Source: Boothiomyces macroporosus (lineage: Eukaryota; Chytridiomycota; Chytridiomycetes; Rhizophydiales; Terramycetaceae). Taken from it: a stretch of DNA of 64,000 bases. Where the stretch lies: assembly GCA_027604185.1 (NCBI GenBank), contig JADGKB010000066.1:17301-81300 (forward strand). The letters run 5' to 3'. A model generated the notes under the pieces. The model was not told the origin of the DNA. It searched no databases and saw only the letters and a program-made list of their open reading frames with translations. Below, piece after piece: positions 10,987 to 22,270 of the stretch (the stretch's first letter is position 1; each line of letters starts with the position of its first letter). The position numbers and the translations under genes are program-made.

Positions 10987-11961
10987 CTAGTGCATCTTTT
11001 TTCTATGAAACTTTGGAATCCATTCACCACTAGACTCTGAAAACCAATAATTAACATGTCTTGGAACATTCCAGCTCTTGTATTCTTGCTTTAGAATCTT
11101 TTCAAAATTGTTTGGCCGCCAAGCGGGAACTCCTTCAAAACTAGTTCTGACTAGCGGGAAAATGTCATCTATCTGGTAGCTGTGAGGGGTTTTACAAGCG
11201 ATTGTATCGTTTATAAGAGACACGCCAGTGATATCGATAAAGTATCCATTGCGTGTATCTATAAATCTTGCGTCTATCTTGTTTTGTTTTTGAGGAGTTC
11301 TGATACGGAAATGCGGGTTGATTTCAAACAAGTATTTGCCAAATGTTTCGTTTGGTGATCTGGATAATTCATAGAGTGTATTTGCATGAATCTGTATGTC
11401 TATATCATCGTCAAACGACATTGTTTTTCCACCCCAGTACCATCCCAACAGTGATCCATGCATTACCCAGTAGGGTATCTCTTTAGAATCAGCAAAGATA
11501 GCCCAGGCTTTGAATAGTCTAGTCAAAACCTTTTGTCGAGCTTTTCGCCCCAACTTTACAGCAAACCTCTCGTCCAAATGCTGATACTTTTTGTGCTCCT
11601 TGTAATATTTCAAATCGCTCTTTAATATATCCGGGATATCGTTACTGTAGTTGATGAATGAGTCCTTATTTACATAGAGTTTGGCACCAATCGGTACAAG
11701 AAAAGGATAACTGTTTGGAATCCTATCCATTTCCCACTTGTGCAGTTTAGCCCTAGTTCTAGACTCTCTAGGAGTGAATTCTACAGTGCAATTTGGTCCA
11801 CAAGAGCCAAACACTATCCTGTCTTTGAAAATTGGCTTTTGCTTTAGCTGGTACATTGTCATTGGAATATCATCTTCATTTTCTGGGGTAAATAGGGCTG
11901 AAAATAAGTAAATTATCATGGCGGACGTTACTATAATCAGTATCCTTGATTTTCTTAGCAT
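10987..11961 (-). CDS. LicD-family phosphotransferase, type II membrane protein
   Basis: A single-exon protein of 324 residues, parallel to the tandem LicD gene and upstream of it (about 270 nt between them). It has a signal anchor (about 7-24), CGPNC at 54-58, PYWVMHGSLLGW at 163-174 and MSFDDDIDIQ at 181-190. The catalytic aspartates are present; Pro before the Phe is replaced by Ser, which should be tolerated. The C-terminus (FSESSGEWIP) matches the family end without an intron, unlike the two paralogues that carry a micro-intron at this place. It should act on secreted or surface glycans; the donor is unknown. Confidence 0.87.
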   Translation of the reverse strand: MLRKSRILIIVTSAMIIYLFSALFTPENEDDIPMTMYQLKQKPIFKDRIVFGSCGPNCTVEFTPRESRTRAKLHKWEMDRIPNSYPFLVPIGAKLYVNKDSFINYSNDIPDILKSDLKYYKEHKKYQHLDERFAVKLGRKARQKVLTRLFKAWAIFADSKEIPYWVMHGSLLGWYWGGKTMSFDDDIDIQIHANTLYELSRSPNETFGKYLFEINPHFRIRTPQKQNKIDARFIDTRNGYFIDITGVSLINDTIACKTPHSYQIDDIFPLVRTSFEGVPAWRPNNFEKILKQEYKSWNVPRHVNYWFSESSGEWIPKFHRKKMH

Positions 11962-12248
11962 TTTTGAGGCAAAAAGGTTGCGGCTTAAAACATGGATTAG
12001 ACGGCCCTCTGAGTTTAATGACTACACTATCTATAGATCAGACTCCCGCTACTCAGATTTCTTTTGAATGGCTGAGACTCCCACTACTCAGGTTCCTCTT
12101 GCTAGCCAATAGCAACTCTGAGTTTACCGTAAACAAAATGGGCCTATCGGAGCCAGATCTCCCACAACTTAGCCTTTCAAAAACAATTAAACAGGAGCAA
12201 GAACAAGAATAAAAATCATGAAAACAAATGGTTCTATTGAGTAAGCAA

Positions 12249-12891
12249 CTACATTAAAACACACTTTTTGGTTTTTTTCTTGATTTCAGGAGGAATTAAA
12301 ACAGCGCGGATGGCTTCGTCAAACACATTCTTGAGACCTTTTTGAGTCAAAGCGGAACATTCGAGGTATTTGACTGCATTAATTTCCTTCATCATTTGCG
12401 TTCCTTGTGGATAAGTAATTGGTGCCATTCTCTTTTCTCGTAGTTTTTCAATAGTGTCCCTGTCTTCTCTCAAATCGAGTTTGGTTCCTACAAGGATGCT
12501 TGGTGTAGAAGGAGCATGATGGGATATTTCTGGGAACCACTACATTAGCAAGACTTACTTTTGTTCTAACGTTCTCGAATGATGGTGGTGATACTAGCGA
12601 AAAGCAAATCAAAAATACGTCGGTTTGAGGGTAAGAAAGTGGACGTAGACGATCATAATCTTCTTGACCTGCTGTATCCCATAATCCTAAATTGATTGGC
12701 TTTCCATCAACCATTACATTAGCGGAATAATTGTCAAATCTATTGTAAATTATTTGGATTACACTGTAGGAATGTATTCACCAGGGAACGCATTTGTGGT
12801 GTAACTAATTAATAAGCATGTTTTCCCGACGGCACTAGACGTTAATATGCGCTTACCCATCACCGACAACTACACATTTTATAGCTTGCAT
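12249..12891 (-). CDS. RAC1: Rac-type Rho GTPase
   Basis: Three micro-introns (12835-12856, 12740-12762, 12540-12558; 22, 23 and 19 nt) give exactly 192 residues, the length of animal Rac1. G1 is GDGAVGKT (10-17), the effector loop is [14 protein letters not shown]3 is DTAGQED (57-63), G4 is TKLD (115-118) and the SAL motif (G5) is present. A polybasic stretch (KKKTKK) precedes the CaaX box CVLM. A terminal Met often favours farnesylation, where many Rac proteins end in Leu. It controls actin and polarity at the plasma membrane. TYPQG in the insert region and [11 protein letters not shown] at the start fit Rac better than Cdc42 or Rho, but I cannot fully exclude Cdc42. Confidence 0.92.
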
Positions 12892-13193
12892 TTTCTGGTT
12901 TGATTCAAACTCTTTCTCGAGAAAAAGCGGCAAGGAGAGGTGGAGAAGCCTCATTAGTCACGTGATTAATTGAATCGTGGATGGAATAGAGGATAATAAT
13001 AGATTAGATACCGCTGTGGGTCTGCGACTGCCTTTCTTTGTTTCGCTTTTGTTCTGTATTTTAAATACCGGATATCCTGGCCAAATCTTTTACTTTTTGA
13101 TTTTTGAAATTTTGAGGGGATTATCAACAATCAACAGTAGACCGTTCTGGAAACGTCAAAGGGCCCTCATAGAAAATGCCATTGATGGGTTTA
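12892..13193. other. Intergenic spacer
   Basis: Lies between the Rac start and the UTP21 stop, both minus strand. A plus-strand open frame here shows no family features and overlaps the 3' end of UTP21. It should hold the Rac promoter and UTP21 terminator. I see no motif I can name. Confidence 0.4.
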
Positions 13194-15804
13194 TTAGTGT
13201 AAAACAAATTCTACGAGACACTGAGCGTACATTATCCTATCTTCCAAACTTTCCCATCCTTCTTTGACGACAGTTTTCAGCCCTTCTGCATCCAGGTTAT
13301 GGACCAAGTCTCCATGGATCTTTAAATAGGCACATAGAATGGCATTTACAAATTCATAGTCTGTCTTCTTTTCCAACAGTTCTTGAATGTGTGATATGAA
13401 TCTAGAATGTACTTTCAAGTCAATTTCAACTGGCAGTTGACGCAACTCCAGATCTATCTGGCTAGGAGACAGGTTCATTAGATGGTGGAGCAAATCACTA
13501 CTGCTCTTGTTCAGGATTAGGTTTGATAATTCTGTTTGATTGGTTGACATTAATTCTTTTGGTAATATTTTAGACTCAATCTGTGGTGCTTCAAACGTGG
13601 GAATGCTACCGCTAATAGTGGGCAAGAAGAATGGTGCCTTTTCTGGCTGTTTAGGTGGTTCAATTGGCTTGTTTCGTTCCTGATATTAATGAAAAAGTAC
13701 CTTGATTGAATCCAAATTCAGCAAGTTTTGCCATCGAGATTTTGGAAGAGCACTAAATGTAATCATACCTTCCTCAACAGGAATATATTCTTCATCCGGC
13801 ACTATTTCTGGCTCTGAGCTTTCTTCATCTTCCAATGATACACCATTGGTGGTTGGAAGCAACAAGGAAGCAACATCATCGCCCGAAATACTCTTGAGCG
13901 GAATATGAGTGTATTGAGATTTGTTTGCCCACAAGAATATGCCAACATGGCCGACGTGAGTTGTTGCAATAAAATCGCCAATTGGGGAAAATGAGAGAGA
14001 GGTACAAATTTGTTCAGTCTTGAATACATCAATCAAGAATCCAGTTGGTAAATCCCAAGTTCTAATTGTAGTGTCCAAACTGGAACTAACCAGCCAGCGT
14101 CCATCTGGTGAAAAGTCCAGACAAGTAATTCTGTTACTGTGCCCGACAAACTCTCTCACGATTTTGAATGTATCTATGTCAACCACCCTGATAATTCGGT
14201 CATCAGTAACAACCGCCAGCAATCTGCTTTCGTTGTGTAGTTTAAAGAATGAAATTGAGCTTTCCAAATCAATACTGCTTAGCAAAGTGGACTTGTTGAA
14301 ATCCCAAAACTGAATTAGGAGGATAATACCTTTAGTTTATGATCCAAAGAAGCAGAAATCAAGATTTTGTTTACGTTGTCCGACCCTAAACAGGTAATCG
14401 CGCTGTCATGAGCCTGTATAGTCTGTCTAAAAAGACCACTCTGGATATTGTACTTGTCAATATTTCCTTGAGATGTGGCCAAGAAACAAAAGTTACCGCA
14501 AGCACTGATCAATACCGCTTTGATTGCAGAGTTATCTTTTGCAGACAATACATGCTTTCCAATTGCTTTTCTTTGGAAGCTCCAGGTTCTGGCTTTAGAA
14601 TCTCCAGAATGGCAAGTTACAATGTTATCCCACTCTTTTTGTTTCATTTCATCTATCGTTAAAATTCATATACTGGAATCAAACTGAATTATATTTGGTA
14701 GTCGGAGATTATTCAAACTTGTCTTGAATTGCTTTGATTTCTTTTCCAAAGATCCTTGAGACAATTCGGTATTTTGAGAATCCCTGATGATAGAAAACAG
14801 ACGTAAAGATTGATCTTGGCCGCTGGATAAAATGTAATGGCCAAGTTGATCATAGTATTTGATGCTGGAAGGAGGTTTAAAATGGCCTGATCTTGACTTA
14901 AGTAGTCTTGGGGTTCCGTCTAAACTGTCAAATATCCATTGCTTGATTGAGTTATCACTTCCAGCGGTAACTAATAATGGCATTCCATTAAAGAAAAAGC
15001 AAGTATGAATACTAGACAAATGGCAATTTGTCATCAAATGTACAAGTCTTTTTTCACCAAGATCCCATAGTGCCAAGTCGCCAGCCATGGAGCCTGTAGC
15101 CATAATAGTTTGGCCATCGGTACGGAATGAAATTGAAGTGACTTTTCCTTCCTGGTTGAAGCGCATGATTTCTTTATCCATTTTAATATTGTGCAGGATA
15201 ATAGTCCCATCTAGGAGACCAAACGCAATAACATCAATAGACGGAGATTGAGTCATGCAAGTTACCGGACTGTTGAATTTAAACTCGTACAATTTAGATA
15301 CTGTTCTGATGTTCCACAGTTGAACTTTGTTGTCGAATACCAACAAAATCTTGTTTAAATAAGTCGATGGATGTAACAAATGAGTAACTGGCTCCCCAAT
15401 TTCAATTTCATTTTGATATTCGCTCGTAATATAATTGTAAATATAAATACCAGATTCATGAGCTGCAATACAAAAGTCTCCAAATACCATCAACTCTAGT
15501 ATTTGCGATTCAGTATCTATGGTGCTAATGATTTTCTGTCTGTTGTAAATGATTATTTTTGTATCCGCTGAAACGATAGTATAATCCTTGATGGACTGAA
15601 TACTAGTGATGGTTGAATCTATTGAATCACCGACAATCAACAAAGACATTTTTTCACCCTAGGATTAATGTTGGTTACATCTAGAATTTGAAATGAAGAC
15701 CCAATCGAAGAAGTAATGAAATAGTGCTGACCGCGAGCTTGAATTGCCAACGGAATGGAGCCTGTGATGTAACCAAGAGCTCTAAATGGTGCAAACAATC
15801 CCAT
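13194..15804 (-). CDS. UTP21: U3 snoRNP-associated WD-repeat protein Utp21 (WDR36)
   Basis: Four micro-introns (15659-15678, 14653-14673, 14310-14329, 13680-13700; 20, 21, 20, 21 nt) connect five exons into 842 residues. The start MGLFAPFRALGY is the typical Utp21 N-terminus. Two seven-bladed WD propellers follow (WDLPTGFL and DHKLKFWDF style repeats), with the Utp21 signature EWDNIVTCH...ARTWS between blades. The protein ends with the Utp21 C-terminal helical domain (APFFLPT onward, ending LEDRIMYAQCLVEF). It is a subunit of the UTP-B part of the small-subunit processome, acting in nucleolar 18S rRNA maturation. Each splice restores conserved residues, so this gene is the strongest proof of the micro-introns. 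Confidence 0.93.
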
Positions 15805-15862
15805 ATGTTTTTTTGTTTTTTCAAAAAAAATTATCAAGCCACAAGATTAACCTACAGCAGCA

Positions 15863-16234
15863 ATGATCTCACCGCCTGGTACACCACAGTTGAAGAGGAA
15901 TCGGTACATACAAATCAAAGATACAACACCGGTAACAAAGCACAAGATGATTAAAACAAAGCTGATTAAATATTTCGGGTTTCTGGAAGGAAAACACCAG
16001 TATTTGATTGGAGACAAGACTGGGGTTGCTATTCTGCTGTTGGACGAAGAGTTGGAAGTCGGGTTTTGGTACGAATTCAAGAATTTGAAAACAATTATGA
16101 TGGGCGGGTTTATCAGACTCGTTTTATTGCCAATGGAATTTGAGATGATTGAACCAGAAGATCCAGTTACTGATCAAAAAATTAACTTTGTATTTAATGT
16201 ATCTAATGTGGAATATGAACAGATATTTGAATAA
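15863..16234 (+). CDS. Small OB-fold-like protein, possibly SOSS-B related
   Basis: 123 residues, divergent from UTP21 with 58 nt between the starts. The pattern GDKTGVAILLLDEE, followed by YEFKN and GGFIRLVL, resembles the strand order of single-stranded DNA-binding OB folds such as the SOSS complex B subunit, which acts in DNA damage signalling. The similarity is weak and read by eye. There is no signal peptide. An upstream exon cannot be excluded, because the N-terminus (MISPPGTPQLKRN) is not typical. It could equally be a fungus-specific small protein. Confidence 0.4.
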   Translation: MISPPGTPQLKRNRYIQIKDTTPVTKHKMIKTKLIKYFGFLEGKHQYLIGDKTGVAILLLDEELEVGFWYEFKNLKTIMMGGFIRLVLLPMEFEMIEPEDPVTDQKINFVFNVSNVEYEQIFE

Positions 16235-16541
16235 ACCAATCTATTTTGTATTGTTGGGTCAATTTGTCCGCATCCTTCACGAATGAAAAGTTGGATTGGC
16301 TAGAAACCTGCTTGTCCGCCAATAGAACAGAGTCAAGGTGTTATTCGCGGTACAAAGTGCCGTCACAATTGAGCCATACTCCGTAAATCCTCAGAAATAC
16401 ACCAAAAATGAAATACCAAATGTAGGTTTAAAAGTGCAAGTGATTAAACTATACACTGTAGATTTTATTTCCTGAAATCATCTCCTTTAAAGATGACCAG
16501 AATACAGAAGCCAAACAATGTATAGTATATAAAATTACAAC
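16235..16541. other. Intergenic spacer between convergent genes
   Basis: Lies between the stop of the OB-fold-like gene and the stop of ribosomal protein eS19. I see no open frame with family features and no repeat; probably 3' untranslated regions. Confidence 0.45.
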
Positions 16542-17009
16542 TTAAAACAAAGCAGCGCCGCCAGCTTCAACGATTTGTTGAGCGATACGGTCCAAATCCT
16601 TTTGTCCATCAGCAGAGATTTGTCTTCCACTACAATTAATGATAATTTACCCGTTTGGATCAGCTTCAAGTACAGAAATCTTTTCAAGAGCTTGGACTAC
16701 TTTGCGGGCAACACTTCCACTTCCGTCTCTGTGCTTGGATGGGCGGACACCTCTGTTGACGGATCCACCATAGTTCTTTTTCAAACCACCGATACCGGTA
16801 CCCTTTCTAAGGTAAATGTGACGAGCAATTGAAGCAGCTCTGACATAGAACCAATCTGGATCATATGGAGCAAGGTCCTTGTGTGGTCCAGTCTTGACAA
16901 GGTCAACCCACTTTGGAACTTCCAAACGACCAGTTCTCTTCAAGTAAGCAGAGTATGCTTTAACGAATGCTTGTGCTGAAACGTCCTTTACTGTAACTCC
17001 AGAACCCAT
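16542..17009 (-). CDS. RPS19: 40S ribosomal protein eS19
   Basis: 148 residues after removal of a 21-nt intron (16630-16650). It starts MGSGVTVKDVSAQ and follows the eS19 family throughout: PKWVDLVKTGPHKDLAPYD, WFYVRAASIARHIYLR, GGSVNRGVRPSKH, ARKVVQALE. After the intron comes the conserved end GGRQISADGQKDLDRIA. It is a structural part of the small subunit head, needed for 18S rRNA 3' maturation. Length matches the family. The intron contains an in-frame stop, so unspliced mRNA would lose the last 30 residues. Confidence 0.97.
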
Positions 17010-17469
17010 TTTGTAAAAAGTAAGGATTTTTTAGATTTTTTTTTACAAAGTGGCGAATTGCATGTGGCTTGGAAAAGTTGAACTTGTCTCTTTTTGAAAG
17101 TGTAGTACTGAAGATATTCATGCCGTTGAATTCAACAAAGTTCAAATATTCATGGTTTTCAAATCAAATCTAAATATGCCTCGCATCTCTGAAAAATCCA
17201 TATCTTTTGATTGCAATATCTTGCGATTCCAGGTGTTCGCATATTATGTGTAGAACGGGTAAATGTCGGTACTCTGACAATTCAATCCTAAACTAGTGTA
17301 GTATATTCCGAATGAAAAGGCTTTTAAAACTGGAATGGCTAAATTCTAGTGCGCATTCTCCATTAGCCTGATTGTACATCCCAAAACGCTTTGGAAAAGT
17401 GTTTTTAGCCGAAAAGTCGCCGGTGCTGAAAGAATATAAATTTACAGACTATTGTTTCCATACTCCAAA
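17010..17469. other. Intergenic spacer between divergent eS19 and S41 genes
   Basis: A bidirectional promoter region. A T-rich tract (about 17030-17045) sits just upstream of the eS19 start, as is usual for ribosomal protein promoters and leaders. I see no other gene. Confidence 0.4.
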
Positions 17470-19761
17470 ATGACTATCGAATTACTATCCGCTCTTCGTA
17501 ACCGCTTGGTATACTTGCCATACTCTTCTCAAGAAAAGACTGACTTGGCGCTGTCAATTTTGAATGGAATGAAAGTTTACGTCAATCGCGAATCCAAAAT
17601 CAATCATCATTCAGCTGAATATCCTGATATTGATCCAATTCCAAGAGCTCAGTTATTATTCGAAGAAGCGCACTTGCTTTCGGACAATGAATTCCATTCC
17701 AAAGCACTGGATTTGTTTTTCTCGCTCCGAGATTTACAGTAAACATCAATTAACGATAGCACTACCTACAATAGGCCAGGTACTTTTTGCAACACAGTTA
17801 TTACTACTGCTTTAGTCTTTGAGCTTATTGATTCCGACGATTTAATTCGAAACCCACGAGTAGTTGTATCTGGATTCAGTAGCTACAAGAAAGTCTTTGC
17901 TCTCTCTCCTGTGGACGGAATTTCACTTGGAGATGAGCTATTAAGTGTAAATGGATTATCATTCAAACAGTTTTATGAAGCGAATAAGTGGAAGACTGGA
18001 GGAGCTAACGAATATGGAGGAATGAGAAGAGCGCTCACATACTTGGTGGAACGAAAACTTGGACGCACTCCAGTCCCAGACGCAGATGTAATGGAATACT
18101 CGTTGAAGCGACCTGATGGGGCAATCTACACTGTCCAGCTTCCATGGTTTGCTCGATACGATCCAAAGGATTTTGAAACCTGTAATCAAATATTCCAAGA
18201 GTTGGAGTTACCATTATTAGAGTTTACTAGTGAACAAGACGAAATGATAAATGAATCCAAAGTTGAATCTTCTGGATTTAAGCTATCCGACACTTCAGTT
18301 AAGCAAATTAAATGGGGGATATATAAACCAGATACTTTCAACATGGGTGTAATTGCAATCGAAGATTTTACATTTAGAGGGGATCTTGGCAGAAACTTGA
18401 TAATCAATTTATTACAAACAGAACTAAAGGATACCAATTGCTTATTAATCGACTTGAGGAATAATGGTGGTGGAAATGGGTATATTTCCGGTATCCTTGT
18501 AAAACTTTTGAAGGGTGGTTTTGTAAAAGTGCACCAGTGTAGAGTTATGGCAAATGAAATATCACAAACCTTCCTGTCCAGTCAATATCCTGATGCCAAG
18601 TGGAAAGATGCTACTCTATGTTCTCCAATTGATATGATGGGTCAACCTGATGAAGGACAAGAGTATTTCAAACCTGCTGGTTTGTTTACAAATGCCGCAT
18701 GCTATTCAGCCTGTGAATCTGTTTGCTCAACACTTCAGAATAATGATGCTGTAATAGTGTTTGGTGAAGATGGTCAAACTGGAGGTGGTGCAGCTAGGAA
18801 ACTAGACGATAGGTATTTGAGCCAATTCCAAGATTTCACTGCGATGCCTTATAGTAAAAATTACCCATCAGTTAGTGGAAGATTCTTCATAGGTATACAT
18901 CAAACTGTCAGGAGTGGCAAATACGCTGGTCAAACTTGGGAGGATGATGGTGTCAAATCAGATTATATCTTCCGTCCAAAAAAAGGTGATATTATTAAAA
19001 GAAACAATTATGCCAGGTATGAAGATATTGCAAAGATCCTGAATCAAGTATCTATCGACAAGAACCTGTTTGGAGTTTCATTTTCTACCGTTCCTTCAGG
19101 TTCGTTAACTACAGAATTGGAAAAAGATGTAATATATGAAGTAGAAGTGAGTGGAATATCGAATTTGGTGATCAAAAAGGGCACTAAAGTATTACACACT
19201 TACAATATCGAACCAGTGGAAGTCAAAAAGAAACTCAAGGTTACAATCAAAGAGCACAATATTAAACCAGGCTATTACGACTACAATTTCATTGGTTTGA
19301 ATTCTAAAGGAGATAAGGTGATTGATTCTGTTAGGAAAGTGCGATTCGTTCCTAAAACAAATGGTTTGGTATGTGTAGACAACTTTTTCGTTGAAAATCA
19401 AAGCGAGTCAGAAAGCAATCCATTAGCACAATGGAAGGTTGCTGGTTCTGGTTGGGCAGTTGGCCCCAAATTATTCAACAACTGCAACACATCACTTGTC
19501 TTGCTAGCCAACCCTTCAGATTCGGTAGTCTTAAAGTTGAAATACACACTTAACTGTGAAGCCTTGTTTAAAATATCTGTTATCGACCAAGAACAAACCA
19601 AGTGCCTGAAATTCACTGATGATCCAATTGATGCTGAGGAAGAATATTGGTTTACTCCGATAGGCAAATGGGAATTGCGAATTGATTTCTGTTGTTGGGA
19701 AAATAACAAAGATGCATTCATGGCGATCCAGTATTTAGATATTCGTACCGTTTCTGAATAA
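17470..19761 (+). CDS. S41-type (CPAF/C-terminal processing-like) serine peptidase
   Basis: 756 residues after removing a 21-nt intron (17739-17759), which restores DLHTTYNRPG, a conserved block of fungal and CPAF-like S41 peptidases. A PDZ-like region follows (ISLGDELLSVNGLSF), then the core: LLIDLRNNGGGNGYIS, and TNAACYSACE with the likely nucleophile at Ser 406, then VFGEDGQTGGGAA. A beta-rich C-terminal domain of about 230 residues has no family I recognise. No signal peptide is visible from the ATG at 17470, so it is probably intracellular, which is unusual for this group, many members of which are secreted. The substrate is unknown. Confidence 0.8.
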
Positions 19762-20111
19762 AACTTGCAAAGATAGCTTGAATCATATACTAATGAGCAC
19801 CGACCTTGAATACCGTCGCCACCATTAACCGCTTAGGGAATTTAATATACATGAATCAACATGTGGAACTATGAGTAAACAATGAATTGCGCCACCTTTC
19901 CTGCAGACGAGAAAATCTACTCTGATATACAACGGTATGGATGCATTCAATTTGCTAAACCATACTGTATCACAAGCCGCTTATCAAGGCTCTCCAATGG
20001 TCATCCACAGACAATTTTCGTTTTTTGCATAAACCTGAAGTATCATTACTCATTATTACATGGGAACAATGAAAAAAGTATAAATAGATACAAGTGAAAG
20101 CAAGATCCAAA
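19762..20111. other. Intergenic spacer
   Basis: Lies between the peptidase stop and the universal stress protein start on the same strand. The 71-codon plus-strand frame starting at 19882 has no family features. I see no repeats. Confidence 0.4.
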
Positions 20112-20543
20112 ATGAAAGTCTTAGTTTTAATTCCAGAAACCGACTACAGAAAGACCATGGATTTTGTGAAATCCAATATTTCTACTGATAACGAACTTGT
20201 TTTGCTCCATGCGTATCCATACGTTAACGATACTGTTGCAACGCCATTGTCGCTCTCAATTTATCGTAAAGAGATTGATGCTATTCAAGAAGAAAGGAAA
20301 AAGAAGGCTACTGATCTCATTACTCCCCTCGTTGTTGAATTGCGAGATGTGGGATACAAAGCCCAAGGATTTGTTTCGTCCGGTGCTAGCAAGCTAGTTA
20401 TAGATGTTGAAGTAAAGAAGATCCAACCTGATTTGATTGTGATGGGAAAGAGAGGATTAGGTGTGGTTGCGCAAGCTGTCTTGGGCTCGGTTAGCAACCA
20501 CGTATTGCATACTCACAATGTACCGACAGTGGTTGTTGCTTAA
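20112..20543 (+). CDS. Universal stress protein (UspA family)
   Basis: 143 residues, single exon. The alpha/beta Usp fold is clear: MKVLVLIPETD at the start, DLIVMGKRGLGV near residue 111 and the ATP-binding G-x2-G-x9-G-S type motif (MGKRGLG...LGSVSNHVLH), ending in VPTVVVA. This is the ATP-binding subclass. Such proteins respond to starvation or oxidative stress in the cytosol; the partner is unknown. The start is the ATG at 20112, not an upstream in-frame GTG. Confidence 0.9.
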   Translation: MKVLVLIPETDYRKTMDFVKSNISTDNELVLLHAYPYVNDTVATPLSLSIYRKEIDAIQEERKKKATDLITPLVVELRDVGYKAQGFVSSGASKLVIDVEVKKIQPDLIVMGKRGLGVVAQAVLGSVSNHVLHTHNVPTVVVA

Positions 20544-20641
20544 TTGTTAATAAAAATCATTTTGTATTCCTTGATCTGAATATCTTTTGCGTTGAGAGTA
20601 GCAGACTATTAAAAGACACGTTCAAAAGTGAATAACAAATA

Positions 20642-21441
20642 TTATAAAGTAACATCTTTGGACAAATCAACTCCATCCAAATGGGTATTAGTCATCTTGA
20701 ACCTAGAATTCTTTTTCTTTTTCTTTTTACCAGAAGCAGTAGCAATATTCCTCTTTTGTAAATCAACTTGCATTGCTTTCAACCCAGCTTTGTCCAGCTC
20801 TTTAAGTAAATCTATTTTCGACGGTACTTGAATATCATGCTGAGTTAGTATAGGTTACCCATTGCTGTTTGAATTCATCATCTATATCTATCGAAGAGTC
20901 CTTGTAGTATATAAACAGTGGAGAGTTGTCCTTTAGACTCCTGACACAGAATATTTGTTTTTCATTGTAGAGCTCTTCAATCAGCGGCACTACTCCTCCA
21001 TATGAATTTTGTAATTCTTTGACTTCCATTGCACAAATGTTCTTGTTTTTTTTAACCAGGGCCAGCAAATCTTGCTTTGTTTTAATATTGTAAGCAGGCT
21101 ACATTAACATCAAATACTTTGAATTCAAACTTTCCATTTTCGTATTTGATTCGATCATTTTCCAGTACTTTTTTAAACAGCTCTTCGGTCCCTTCAACAT
21201 CTATTGCTGTTTTTCTAATCAATTCCTTATTGTCAATTGGGTGTAACTCATTCTTTAGACACTGTATAACTTCAAAAAGCTGTCTTCCAATTGGTACGGT
21301 TTGGTTTGAATACAAGACGGGAGTGATTTGCTTTGTGGGAAGAACATAGTCGTTATGCGGCTGAGATAAATCTTGCTTTTTTATTATTGGCTGATTCAGC
21401 TGCTGTCTTCTAAAGTTTGCCTGTTGTTTTTCAAAAGACAT
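20642..21441 (-). CDS. TFA2: Transcription initiation factor TFIIE subunit beta
   Basis: Two 19-nt introns (21099-21117, 20840-20858) give 253 residues. The core has the two winged helices of TFIIE beta (LFEVIQCLKN...HPIDNKELI; PAYNIKTKQDLLALVKKN). The C-terminus is lysine-rich (seven Lys) followed by FKMTNTHLDGVDLSKD, a signature of this subunit. It binds TFIIE alpha and helps TFIIH loading at RNA polymerase II promoters. It is shorter than most homologues mainly at the N-terminus, which is Gln-rich. Both splices restore family residues. Confidence 0.9.
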
Positions 21442-21673
21442 TTTTTAGATTGCAAGACTTGAAGTTTGCTCTTTAATTAAACTTTATAGAGTTTGATGAT
21501 CACTTTAACTGTAGAATCTGATGTAGCATTAAAGCTTCTTATGATACAGAATAGAGTTTCTTATCAACTACAGAAGAGTTTCTTATCAGTTAAACTCTAA
21601 ATACAATGAACTCTAATTACAATAAACTCTAATAAAGTCAACAAACTTGAAACTTTAGAATATAATGCTTTTA

Positions 21674-22049
21674 TTACATTGCATTCTTGTTTGCATAAAC
21701 CTATTATTAAAAAGAAATACTTTTTCAACAGCTTGTCTAGGAGTGAAAATCTCTTCAGCATCACGATCGCTAATTTCAATATTGAATTCATCTTCAAGAG
21801 CCATTGTAATTTCAACTTGATCGAGTGAATCTAATCCGAGATCGTTCACAAAGTGGGCATCCAAAGCAAGCTAATTTAGAACGAAAATACTTTTTGTTGT
21901 TGAACTTTGTCAAAGTCTTTCAAGAGGTTGAGGACTCTGTCTTCGATATCTTGGATTGTGAGTGGAGGTGGTCCGGCGGAAAAGTATCTGAATGAAAGTG
22001 GTTTAATTAGTGTTGGTTTGAATGAAATTCTTTTAACAAGTCTGAACAT
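21674..22049 (-). CDS. ACP1: Mitochondrial acyl carrier protein
   Basis: Two 20-nt introns (21871-21890, 21701-21720) give 111 residues. The N-terminus ([20 protein letters not shown]) is a basic, amphipathic mitochondrial presequence ending near RYFSAG. The carrier domain has [15 protein letters not shown], where the Ser of DSL receives phosphopantetheine. It serves mitochondrial fatty acid and lipoate synthesis and is also a subunit of complex I and of the Fe-S assembly complex. The last intron replaces an unlikely end (FLFNNRF) by the normal VYANKNAM. Confidence 0.95.
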
Positions 22050-22270
22050 TTTGAGATGGAAAAAAAAAGGTTGACTTTGTTTTGTGGCGTTTAATTTGTT
22101 TGTGGCTGGGCATTTTTCCCTCTATGAATGACTGTATGGATCTAAAGTGCTTGAAATAAATAATGGAAATATCACGTGAATTAGAATTAGAGTCTGTCAT
22201 GGATACGTAAAACCCTGGCTCATTCGTGGAATATAAAAAGATAAGTTAACCTTTTATTTTATAACTGGTT

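Noticed and set aside
12977..13267. Plus-strand hypothetical protein with a hydrophobic segment
   Set aside because: It overlaps the conserved 3' end of UTP21 and has no features of its own.
15637..15837. Frameshift or sequencing error between the first two UTP21 frames
   Set aside because: A 20-nt GT...AG segment at 15659-15678 resolves it exactly.
21480..21660. Possible repeat array with TAGAGTTT and CTTATCA words
   Set aside because: The words recur with irregular spacing and length; no defined unit could be drawn.
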